Positions 9,294 through 17,982 of a stretch of 64,000 bases of DNA are shown one piece after another. Position 1 is the stretch's first letter, and each line of letters begins with the position of its first letter. Location of the stretch: NCBI GenBank assembly GCA_937896235.1, contig CALBMX010000066.1:1-64000 (forward strand), in the 5' to 3' direction. The position numbers were made by a program, and so were the translations under genes. The DNA comes from an uncultured bacterium. Its GTDB lineage: Bacteria; Planctomycetota; UBA1135; GCA-002686595. Under the pieces are notes generated by a model. That model was given only the letters and a program-made list of their open reading frames with translations, was not told the DNA's origin and ran no database searches.

Positions 9294-10631
9294 ATGAGTA
9301 CCACCCCAAACGTGCGCCTACTAGCAATTGGTGACGTACACCTAGGGACCCGCCCCGGCAGTTTGCCGACGGACCTCGCGAACTTCGGCATTGAGGTTTC
9401 CGAACTCACTCCAGAGTCTGCGCTCGCCATCACGATTGAAAAAGCGATCGAGCTCCGAGTTCATGCGGTGCTGTTCGCAGGCGACGTCGTAGAGAGTACA
9501 AACGCTCGTTTCGAGGCGCTTCGGCCTTTGGAGATCGCGATTGCCAGGCTGCATGAAGAGGGGATACCGGCACTTGCGGTTGTCGGCAATCACGATGTCG
9601 AGGCACTTCCGCTTTTGGTCGAGCGCGTTGAGGGGCTCGAAATCATCGGTGCGGGCGGGGTGTGGGAGTCGCGCACAATCTCCGCTGCCGGAGAGCCCGT
9701 CGCCGAGATTCTGGGCTGGTCTTTCCCCGAGCGCCAAGTGCGCACGAGCCCTGTCGCGGCGCTTCTTCGCGAGCCGCTGGCCGCCTCCGGCCTGCCGCGT
9801 ATCGGATTGATCCACGGTGATCTCGATGCATCGGGTGGAGTCTACGCGCCCTTCACTTCGCGCGAGCTTTCCGAAGCGGGCCTCGACGCTTGGCTCTTGG
9901 GACACATACACAAGCCGTCGCTTGGCGCATCCGCCGAGGGAGACACGCCTTGCGGCTACTTGGGGTCGCTCTTGGGTCTGAGCCCGAAAGAATCCGGGCC
10001 CCACGGACCGTGGCTGATCGAGTTAGATGGCACGGGGGCGATCGAGCACGAGCAGCTTGTTCTCTCGCCGCTGCGATGGGAGCATGTCGACGTGCAGGTT
10101 GGCGAAGAGGACGGACCTGAGGAGGTCGCCGAGCTCCTGCTCGATGAAGCCGAACGTATCGCAGGAGAGTACCGAGAGGTCGGCTGCGCGCCACGTGCAC
10201 TTGGCCTGCGCGTTCAGCTCGTCGGTCGCTCCACGCGCATCGAAGCCCTGGAGAAACAATGCGAGGGCGGCGCTTGGGAAGACCTGCGGAGGGAGACCGG
10301 CGACACCCTGGTCTTCATCAATCGCGTGCGGTGCAAACTCGAGCTGGCCCACGACCTAGAGCAGCTTGCGCGCGGCGAAGATCCCCCCGCGCTGCTCGCC
10401 AAGAAGTTGCTCACCCTGCAAGCGGGAGGGGCGGAGTGTGCGCAGCTAGTGGCAAAGGCGCGGCTGCAACTCCAGCCCGTTGCCGCGAGCTCTCATTGGC
10501 TACCTCTCGAAAACCTACGCGACTCGGAAGATCCACTTTCCGATGAGGGCCTGCGAGCAACTTTGGTGCGCGCCGGGACAAGCGCGTTGGGAGCGCTGCT
10601 GAGTCAGCGCGAGGGGAGGACTTCCCGTTGA
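9294..10631 (+). CDS. SbcD/YhaO-like metallophosphoesterase (DNA repair exonuclease)
   Basis: AIGDVHLG, FAGDVVES, VVGNHDVEALP, GLIHGDLD, WLLGHIHKP metallophosphoesterase motifs; immediately followed by an SbcC/YhaN-like ATPase. Confidence 0.85.
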   Translation: MSTTPNVRLLAIGDVHLGTRPGSLPTDLANFGIEVSELTPESALAITIEKAIELRVHAVLFAGDVVESTNARFEALRPLEIAIARLHEEGIPALAVVGNHDVEALPLLVERVEGLEIIGAGGVWESRTISAAGEPVAEILGWSFPERQVRTSPVAALLREPLAASGLPRIGLIHGDLDASGGVYAPFTSRELSEAGLDAWLLGHIHKPSLGASAEGDTPCGYLGSLLGLSPKESGPHGPWLIELDGTGAIEHEQLVLSPLRWEHVDVQVGEEDGPEEVAELLLDEAERIAGEYREVGCAPRALGLRVQLVGRSTRIEALEKQCEGGAWEDLRRETGDTLVFINRVRCKLELAHDLEQLARGEDPPALLAKKLLTLQAGGAECAQLVAKARLQLQPVAASSHWLPLENLRDSEDPLSDEGLRATLVRAGTSALGALLSQREGRTSR

Positions 10632-13600
10632 AGTTACGCCGCCTTGAAATCAAGCTACTTCCCGGAATCGAGGATGCCTTCTCCCTGGGGGACCTTGGCG
10701 ATGGGATGAACGTTGTGCTCGGTCCAAACGGGATTGGCAAGTCGAGCCTCGTTCGCGCGATGGCATCGCTGTTGTGGAAAGATGGTGCTGCTGGCGCTCA
10801 GGTGATTGCCTCGGCGACACTTGGTAGTGATGCGGGCGAATATGCGGTCGTGCGCGAGCTCACGAGCTGGCGCTGGAAGCTTGACGGCGCTGATTGCGAT
10901 GCGCCTCGGCTCCCTGCCAGTCACCTCGAGGGCTGCTTCTTTCTCGGTTTGCGCGACCTACTCGACGATGCGCAAGACGCGGGCAAGGATGTCGCTCAGG
11001 CGATCCGCGAGCAGATGGCGGGGGGGTACGATCTTGCTGCGATTTCTGTTGCGGGTGAGGTGGAGCGCAAGACTCGCAAAGGCAAGGCGGCCCGCGCCAA
11101 GTTCGCGGAGTCGGAGGCCGCGCTTCGCAAGACAGCGGCGGGTCAGAAAGCTCTTGATAAGCGACTGGCTGGTCTGGTTGGACTGCAGGCTGGTATCGAG
11201 AAGGCGCTCATCGCGGACCGCAAGGCGAAGTACATCGAGGTCGCTGTCGAACTTCAGAGAGAGCGTGTAGTTCTCGCTGAGTGCGAGGCCGCATTGGGCG
11301 AGTTCCCTATCGCTCTGGAGGGACTTACGGGTGGCGAGAGCAGGGACCTCGAGCAGCTTGAATCCGATCTCGAAGGCAAGCGGAAGCAGTACGCTACTCT
11401 TGAAGAGGCACGTGAGCGGACTCGCGCGAAGGCGCTAGCTACAAGACTCAAGGCGCCGATTGATGGAGCGTTTTTGCGCGCCGTCAAGGTCCGCGCGGAG
11501 CGGCTTGGCGAGCTCGAATCGCAAGCGGCCCAAGCGGTTCGAGAGTGGAGGGAGACCCAAGCTCTGCTGGCGCGTGCGAGCAAGCGTGTCGGTGGCTTCG
11601 AAGAGCCTCCGGCCGAGCTGTCCCTGGCAGATACAGAGGGGCTATTCAGTTTCTTGCGTGACGTGCAGAAGGTTGCGACGGAGTGCGGGGTTGTCGAGGC
11701 GCGCCTCTCCTTACTAGACGAGGGAGCATCGTTTGGTGAGGGTGGCGAGCTCGAGAAGCGGATGCAGCGGGGGGTTGATCAGCTTCGCATTTGGTTGCGA
11801 TCACCAGATCCGGCAACGGCTCGGACAGGAGTGGAGCAACTCAAGCCAGGGAATATTCCAGCAGTCCCAGCACTTGCGTTGATCGTGTTGGGTGTTGTGC
11901 TCGCGCTTGCGATCGATCCCTGGCTGTTGTTGATCGCGGGAGTGGGCATGGGGCTGTTGCTGTCGAACTCGGTGTTGCGAATGATCGCGGACCGAATGGG
12001 TGCACCCGTAGATGCACCCGAGTTGCCGGACCGGCGGGCCCTCGCACAAGCGGAGTTCCCCGCGGGTGTCGATGGCCCCAAGGAGTGGGATCAGGATGCG
12101 GTAGCGGAGCGTCTTCAAGTTTTAGAGGATGGGTTGGCCGAAAGCCGCGCAGGACACATGCACGCCGTGGTGCAAGACACGGAGCGCAAGACCTTGCAAA
12201 GCCGCATGGAGAAGCTCTCCCTTTCGGAAACCGAGCTCGAAGCGCGCCGTCAGGTTCTGGCCCATGCCTTAGGTCTCGAAGAGATTCCCCACACCGCAGA
12301 GCTTGTGGAGCGCATGCATGCTATGGCGGCCTTGCACCAGGCGCGTGCTGCCGAAGCCCAGGCCGAAGCCGGGCAGCTCGGGAAAGCGGGCCTAGCGGCC
12401 AAGCTGCTGCTCGCATTGGTTGATGACTTTGCGCAACTCGGCGAGTTGGCACCAACGGAGGCGATTGACGCGCGGGCACGCGTGGAGGACCTCGAGGAGC
12501 GTGACCGCATCTTGCGAGGTTCCCTAGACATTGAGCTCGAACACGAGGCCGGCCTCACGCGACTTCTGGATGAGATCGAAACTCTTGAAGGGCGCATCGC
12601 GGGTATCTTTACGGGCGCGGATTTAGAACAGGGAGATCGCACCGGGCTGAAGAACTTGGTGGAGCAGCTCGGGCTTTTTAAGCGGGCGGCCCTGGACAAG
12701 AGCGTAGCCGCCAAGACAATTGCGAGGACTGAATCGCAACTGTCAGAAGCTGGCGAGAAGGGCTTGATCGAGATGGACGGGCAGAGCATAACCCTTGAAA
12801 GGGAGCGTGTAGAGAAGGCGTGCGAGGGGCTCGAAGAGAAACGGCAAGAGATCTCAGAGATTCAGAGTGAGGCTCGCCACGCTCGCGCTGGACACAGCGT
12901 CGAAGAGGGACTGCTTGCAAAGGACACCGCGCTCACCGCCTTAGAGATTTGCCGCGAGGGCGCGCTGCAGGCCGCCGCGTGCAACTTCCTGATGGAGAGC
13001 GTTCGCACTGAATACGACACAGGTAGCATGCCCGAGGTCCTCAAGCGGGCCCGCGAGCTGTTCGCCTCGTTCACTCATCACAAATATGAGCTGGCTATTG
13101 CGCCTGATGCCGGCACTTCGTTTGTCGCGCGCGAGGCGAACTCGGGGAAGGATCGCCACCTAAACGAGCTCTCGGATGGCACGCGCATTCAACTCGCACT
13201 TGCCGCGCGTCTCGCGTTTGTTGAGCAGGCTGAACAGGGACACAAGTTGCCGCTGTTTTTGGATGAGGCGCTCGACCACTCGGACGCCGAAAGGTTCCAC
13301 GCTATTGCGCGGGGCTTGGCGCGCATGATTGTCGAGGATGGGCGACAGATGTTCTATCTGACGAGTGACCCCATGGATGCCGAGCGCTTGCAGGCCGCCC
13401 TTCGCGAAGAGGGTGCCGCGCCGGCAAAGATTGTGGACCTGGCACAGGTGCGCGGCGGCGCGACCTCGGTGCGCAGCGCGGTCGAGCTTGAGGTCGCACC
13501 GCGTCCCAACGTTCTAGCTCCCGGAGAGCTCTCGGCCGCGGAGTACGGTGCGGCGCTTGCGGTTCCGTACCTCGATCCCCGCCGCGGCGGTACGGACCAA

Positions 13601-14143
13601 CATCTGTTCTACTTGCTCGGCGACGACCTCAGCCTGCTCCACAAACTCCTGGAGTTGCAGTTTGAACGCACCGGGCAATGGTTGAGCTTTCAAAAAAGCG
13701 GTGGGCCCATCGCTCTGGCCCTACAGGCCGAGAGCAAAGCCGGAGCCGAGCTGGCCGTTCGAGTTGACCTGCTCGCCGTCTTCTGCGGAGCTTGGCTCGA
13801 GGGGCGGGGGAGAAGCGTCGACCGCGTGGCGATCGAGGCTAGCAAAGTGGTCAGCGCGACGTTTACCGACAAGGTTGCCGCTTTGGCGCAGGAGTTAGGA
13901 GGCAACCCCGTCGAACTAATCGCGGCGCTGCGAGCGCGCGAGAACCCTCTGGCTAAGCGGTTCCCCGAGAAGGCTGCCGAAGGCCTAGAGCGCTACTTGA
14001 TTGATGAAGAGTTTCTCGATGATCGGCCCACTCTTAACGAGTCCGAGGTGATGGGCCGCGCCCTGGATTGCCCGGCTGCATCCCTGTTGCAAGTGGAGAC
14101 CACCACGCGACTTTTGCATCTGTGGTGGGAGCTGAGCCACTAG
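10628..14143 (+). CDS. SbcC/YhaN-like AAA ATPase with central hydrophobic segment and C-terminal extension
   Basis: Walker A GPNGIGKSSLVRAM, coiled-coil arms, central hydrophobic stretch (IPAVPALALIVLGVVLALAIDPWLLLIAGVGMGLLLS), LSDGTRIQLALAARLAF signature, LPLFLDEALDHSD Walker B; TTG start overlaps the upstream stop. Confidence 0.85.
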   Translation: MKLRRLEIKLLPGIEDAFSLGDLGDGMNVVLGPNGIGKSSLVRAMASLLWKDGAAGAQVIASATLGSDAGEYAVVRELTSWRWKLDGADCDAPRLPASHLEGCFFLGLRDLLDDAQDAGKDVAQAIREQMAGGYDLAAISVAGEVERKTRKGKAARAKFAESEAALRKTAAGQKALDKRLAGLVGLQAGIEKALIADRKAKYIEVAVELQRERVVLAECEAALGEFPIALEGLTGGESRDLEQLESDLEGKRKQYATLEEARERTRAKALATRLKAPIDGAFLRAVKVRAERLGELESQAAQAVREWRETQALLARASKRVGGFEEPPAELSLADTEGLFSFLRDVQKVATECGVVEARLSLLDEGASFGEGGELEKRMQRGVDQLRIWLRSPDPATARTGVEQLKPGNIPAVPALALIVLGVVLALAIDPWLLLIAGVGMGLLLSNSVLRMIADRMGAPVDAPELPDRRALAQAEFPAGVDGPKEWDQDAVAERLQVLEDGLAESRAGHMHAVVQDTERKTLQSRMEKLSLSETELEARRQVLAHALGLEEIPHTAELVERMHAMAALHQARAAEAQAEAGQLGKAGLAAKLLLALVDDFAQLGELAPTEAIDARARVEDLEERDRILRGSLDIELEHEAGLTRLLDEIETLEGRIAGIFTGADLEQGDRTGLKNLVEQLGLFKRAALDKSVAAKTIARTESQLSEAGEKGLIEMDGQSITLERERVEKACEGLEEKRQEISEIQSEARHARAGHSVEEGLLAKDTALTALEICREGALQAAACNFLMESVRTEYDTGSMPEVLKRARELFASFTHHKYELAIAPDAGTSFVAREANSGKDRHLNELSDGTRIQLALAARLAFVEQAEQGHKLPLFLDEALDHSDAERFHAIARGLARMIVEDGRQMFYLTSDPMDAERLQAALREEGAAPAKIVDLAQVRGGATSVRSAVELEVAPRPNVLAPGELSAAEYGAALAVPYLDPRRGGTDQHLFYLLGDDLSLLHKLLELQFERTGQWLSFQKSGGPIALALQAESKAGAELAVRVDLLAVFCGAWLEGRGRSVDRVAIEASKVVSATFTDKVAALAQELGGNPVELIAALRARENPLAKRFPEKAAEGLERYLIDEEFLDDRPTLNESEVMGRALDCPAASLLQVETTTRLLHLWWELSH

Positions 14144-14160
14144 CGCAAACGCACAAACGA

Positions 14161-14197
14161 AGAGAGGGGCGGAGCCAAATATGCCCCGCCCCTCTCT
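14161..14197. terminator. Candidate bidirectional terminator hairpin between convergent genes
   Basis: Perfect 12-bp inverted repeat agagaggggcgg...ccgcccctctct; only a short T tract. Confidence 0.55.
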
Positions 14198-14220
14198 TTG
14201 GTTCGTTGTGTATGCGACGG

Positions 14221-15189
14221 TTAGGTCAACAAGTTGTTCTGTTTGCGATCGAGCAGCCCGCGTAGGCGGCTCATCACGTTGGAGTGAATCTGGCAGACGC
14301 GACTCTCCGTCAAGGCCAGCATTTCGCCGATCTCGCGCATGGTGTGGCCGAGTTGATAGTACTGCTCGATGATGAACTGTTCTTTGTGCGTCAGCGACTT
14401 GGTCATGTAGTGCATGAGGTCGCGCTTGTTGAGCTCGTTGACGGGATCTTCAGCCGTGCGATCTTCGAGGATGTCCATCTTTTCGACTGACTCGCCCTCG
14501 TCGCCGTCGTCCCATTTTTCGCTGAGCGAATACATGGCTTTGGCCTTTGCGCCTTCCATTTCTTTCAGGAGCTCGCCGTGCTCTAGGTCGAGGTGGCGTG
14601 CGAGCTCGGAGTGCGTGGGCTCGCGGCCGTACTCGCCCATCAACTTCTGGTACATGCGTTCGATGCGTGTGGCCTTCACGCGAACGAGGCGCGGAACCCA
14701 GTCCTGGCTGCGGAGCTGGTCCAGAATTGCGCCGCGAATACGGGTCGAGCAGTAGGTTTTGAACTTGTAGCCGCGGTCCGGGTCAAAGCCTCGGATCGCA
14801 TCCATCAGGCCGAATGTGCCCGCGCTAATCAGGTCGTCGAGTTCGATCGACCTCGGAAGAGTCTGCTGTAGGCGCTCCGCGTGGTAGCGGACGAGAGGCA
14901 TGTGGCGTTCCATAAGCTCGTTGCGGAGCTCTTGGAGTTGTAGGGAACCCTCGCGGCCGACGAGCTTGGACTCGTTCCCATAGGCCGTCCACAGATCCTC
15001 TGTAAGGAGCTCTGCTAACGGTGTGACGGGCATCTTGGTGACCTTTTTCTTCTTAGCCATGCGCTTAGGCTTGGCGGCTCCCGCTGCCTTGGGTTTTGAC
15101 TTCTTGTCCGGCACAGACATCAACTTGGAGATGGGGCTGGCAGGCTTCGAGGCCCTTTTGGGCTTCGAAATGGGTTTGGATGAAGTCAT
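14221..15189 (-). CDS. FliA/WhiG-type RNA polymerase sigma factor
   Basis: LVRYHAERLQ, DDLISAGTFGLMDAIRGFDPDRGYKFKTYCSTRIRGAILDQLRSQDWVPR, EQFIIEQYYQLGHTMREIGEMLALTESRVCQIHS; start chosen at MTSSKPISK. Confidence 0.92.
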   Translation of the reverse strand: MTSSKPISKPKRASKPASPISKLMSVPDKKSKPKAAGAAKPKRMAKKKKVTKMPVTPLAELLTEDLWTAYGNESKLVGREGSLQLQELRNELMERHMPLVRYHAERLQQTLPRSIELDDLISAGTFGLMDAIRGFDPDRGYKFKTYCSTRIRGAILDQLRSQDWVPRLVRVKATRIERMYQKLMGEYGREPTHSELARHLDLEHGELLKEMEGAKAKAMYSLSEKWDDGDEGESVEKMDILEDRTAEDPVNELNKRDLMHYMTKSLTHKEQFIIEQYYQLGHTMREIGEMLALTESRVCQIHSNVMSRLRGLLDRKQNNLLT

Positions 15190-15318
15190 AAGGCGCAGGT
15201 TGGTCAAAAAATGAAGAAATGGCCCCTTGGGGGGCACAGTTCCTTGTCGACCGCTGAGCTAGATACTTGAGAGTCATCCGGAATGTTTTTCCACTTGTGC
15301 CGTGAATGGTCCTGTTTC

Positions 15319-15837
15319 CTAAAACGTTATGAGCGAGTGAACGGGCAGGTCACCGAGCTTTGCACGTCCTGGAAGGAAGCTGAGCTCAATCACAAGGGCT
15401 GCAGCGACGGGTACCCCACCGATTTTGCGGATCAACTCGGCGGCGGCGGCCATGGTGCCGCCTGTCGCGAGAAGGTCGTCTACAATTAGGACACGCGGGT
15501 TGCCGTCCAGGGCGTCGGTATGAATCTCGACCGTGTCGGTGCCGTACTCGAGCTCATAGGTGACGGATTCCGTGGTAAATGGGAGCTTTCCGGGCTTCCG
15601 GATGGGCACAAAGCCCTTGCCCAGCATCGTCGCTAGCGGTACGCCGAAGATGAATCCTCGCGATTCTATACCCGCAATAATGTCGTAGGAATCGGGGTCC
15701 ACGAGCTCTGCGAGCATATCTACGGACAGTTTGAGCCCTTTGGGGCTAGCGAGCAGAGGCGTGATATCCTTGAAGACAATCCCGGGCTTGGGGAAGTCGG
15801 GGATGTCGCGGATATAGCTCTCGATAGAGTTCGACAC
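15319..15837 (-). CDS. apt: Adenine phosphoribosyltransferase
   Basis: IRDIPDFPKPGIVFKDITPLL, IESRGFIFG, VLIVDDLLATGGTMAAAAELI. Confidence 0.96.
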   Translation of the reverse strand: MSNSIESYIRDIPDFPKPGIVFKDITPLLASPKGLKLSVDMLAELVDPDSYDIIAGIESRGFIFGVPLATMLGKGFVPIRKPGKLPFTTESVTYELEYGTDTVEIHTDALDGNPRVLIVDDLLATGGTMAAAAELIRKIGGVPVAAALVIELSFLPGRAKLGDLPVHSLITF

Positions 15838-16130
15838 AGGCAGTGGGGGAGGCCAGAGGGTAATGGGAGCGGATTAGCCCATACCTTGTATAGAACCGAG
15901 GCCTCGACTGCAATATGGATGAGGGGTCCCTAGGGCCGAATTTGCGGATTCCGGGTTCTGCCCTGCGAAGGTGCCGCAACTTGGGGGGGGGCAGGGCCTA
16001 GGTTCACCCAAAGCGCCTCGCTCACCGGACGAATTTCCATAAATGGGTTAGATTAGAAGGTCGAGTGCACTCTTCCTGGTCTTGCGGGGGCCACTTTTGA
16101 ACCCTTCGAGCGGCGCCTCGACTCCTCAAC

Positions 16131-17957
16131 ATGATCCACCCCCTGCTCTTTGTCCCCACTTGGAAATCTACAGGGCGGAGACTGTCCCAACTCGCGTTCT
16201 GGGTGCTGCTTACGGCCGTCCCGGCGTCGGCACAATTTAACGACAAGTGGGTGTCGTTCCAAAAGTCACCCACCGCGCTGCCGACCGGCGCAACGATCTC
16301 GGATGACAATCACGAGACCGACCTAGCATGGGGCGACTTGGACCTGGACGGCGATACGGACCTCGTTATCGTCCGCAAGGAGCCCTTCACGACAACGGGG
16401 GGACGTAGCAACATTTTGCTGATGAACGAGGGGGGGGTGCTCGTCGATCGGACGGTATCACACGCCTCGGCTTCGGACGTCCTCGGTGACCTCGGTTTCC
16501 TTACACCGACGAATGATCGCGACGTTGTTATCGCCGATTTGAACGGCGATGGATTCCCCGAGCTCATTACCGCGCCCGAGCAGACCGTTGGACAACCCAA
16601 ACACATTCATCATCCGCGGATCTATTGGAACTTGGGGATGGTGGCTGGCGTGTGGCAGGGCTTCCGCTACGAAGACAGTCGCTTCCCTCAGCTGTTTCAC
16701 CTGTCGAGCGGCGCAGCACTGCAGCCAAGGTTTATGGCCGTCGCGGCGGGAGACGTGAACAACGACGGTGCAGTCGATCTCTACTTTGCGGATCACGATT
16801 CCGGGACGACGCTGTGGGGCCCATTGCAGCCAGCTTCGGAAGACACGGAGGATCGACTCCTTCTCAACGACGGGAACGGGTACTTCACGGACTCGACTTT
16901 GCTGAGTCTGACCCCGGCGATGATCGAGTCGAAGTTCTGTAACTCCGTAGTGCTCGCAGACGTGAACCAAGATGGCGCTGTCGACGTCATCAAGCAGCTG
17001 ACCTACCAGTCTCCCGAGCGCCTCTCGATCGCCTACAACAATCCGCAGTCGCCGGGCGTTTTTGCGCTCCACACCACGGGTCTCGCGCCGGCACCGTATT
17101 TTGTAAACGCAGGTGATTTGAACAACGACGGTCGTTTGGACTTGGCGGTGACCTCAAACGCGAACGACTTCGTCCTATTCAACATGGGGAATAAACCAGC
17201 CGGAGATGTCAGCTGGTCCGCTCTCAAGAACGTCGAGTTTTTGGTTGGAGGCGAGCCCGTTGGATACCTTGGGCTGACCTACAGCGCGAACAACTTAATC
17301 GTTGATTTGGACGGCGACGGCTGGGACGAACTTCTGATCGCCGACGTTGATGTGGAGATTCCTGCATACGCACCGGACTTTCGACTGCACCTCTATCACA
17401 ATCGAGGTGGCACGGTGGGAGGGGCTGACATCGAGCTTGTCGAAGAGCGCGCGAGCTTGTCGGAGAGCAGCTGGCTTGGCGCGCATGGGCTCTTGGCGGA
17501 CGACTTGCGTTGGACTCATGACGTTGCCGCTTTTGATGTCAATGGCGACGGGAAGAGGGACTTGGTGCTTTCGAGGCGCGAAGGGACGCAGGTCTGGTTA
17601 CAGGTCACTCCCCCAACCTGTCAAACCGATTTGGGTTTTGGAGACGGACCCATTCTGGAAGTTTGCGGGGGCGACCTCTCGTTGGGCAACGACGCCCAGT
17701 TGGCGCTTCTCGGCGCGCCTCCCATGACTCCGACCTTTGTCGCGATCGGTCCAGCCGCGTCGCCGACGACGTTCCTGGGGACGACGGTTGTGCCTTTCCC
17801 ACCAACAGCTGTGTTCGCTTTTGCGACGGACCTAGCCGGAGAGCTGAAAGTCGCCATTCCCGGTGGTGGCGGCCCCGCGACCATAGTGGTGCAGTCGTTT
17901 CAGCTCGGCACACAGCTCACTGCGAGCAACGCAGTCGAGCTGAAGTTCCTGCCGTAA
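16131..17957 (+). CDS. Secreted FG-GAP/VCBS repeat protein
   Basis: Signal peptide ending ASAQ; multiple D-x-D-x-D repeats (DLDLDGDTDLV, DLNGDGFPELI, DVNNDGAVDLYF, DLNNDGRLDLAV); C-terminal module starting CQTDLGFGDGPILEVCGG. Confidence 0.85.
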   Translation: MIHPLLFVPTWKSTGRRLSQLAFWVLLTAVPASAQFNDKWVSFQKSPTALPTGATISDDNHETDLAWGDLDLDGDTDLVIVRKEPFTTTGGRSNILLMNEGGVLVDRTVSHASASDVLGDLGFLTPTNDRDVVIADLNGDGFPELITAPEQTVGQPKHIHHPRIYWNLGMVAGVWQGFRYEDSRFPQLFHLSSGAALQPRFMAVAAGDVNNDGAVDLYFADHDSGTTLWGPLQPASEDTEDRLLLNDGNGYFTDSTLLSLTPAMIESKFCNSVVLADVNQDGAVDVIKQLTYQSPERLSIAYNNPQSPGVFALHTTGLAPAPYFVNAGDLNNDGRLDLAVTSNANDFVLFNMGNKPAGDVSWSALKNVEFLVGGEPVGYLGLTYSANNLIVDLDGDGWDELLIADVDVEIPAYAPDFRLHLYHNRGGTVGGADIELVEERASLSESSWLGAHGLLADDLRWTHDVAAFDVNGDGKRDLVLSRREGTQVWLQVTPPTCQTDLGFGDGPILEVCGGDLSLGNDAQLALLGAPPMTPTFVAIGPAASPTTFLGTTVVPFPPTAVFAFATDLAGELKVAIPGGGGPATIVVQSFQLGTQLTASNAVELKFLP

Positions 17958-17982
17958 GTCGGGATTGGCGTGATCCTGGCTC

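Noticed and set aside
9342-10004. 220-aa minus-strand ORF antisense to the SbcD-like gene
   Set aside because: Metallophosphoesterase motifs on the plus strand make this a shadow ORF
12250-12789. 179-aa minus-strand ORF inside the YhaN-like gene
   Set aside because: Ser/Arg-rich antisense shadow of a clearly coding plus-strand frame in GC-rich DNA
16458-17072. 204-aa minus-strand ORF antisense to the FG-GAP gene
   Set aside because: Opposite strand has repeated D-x-D-x-D motifs, so this is a shadow ORF
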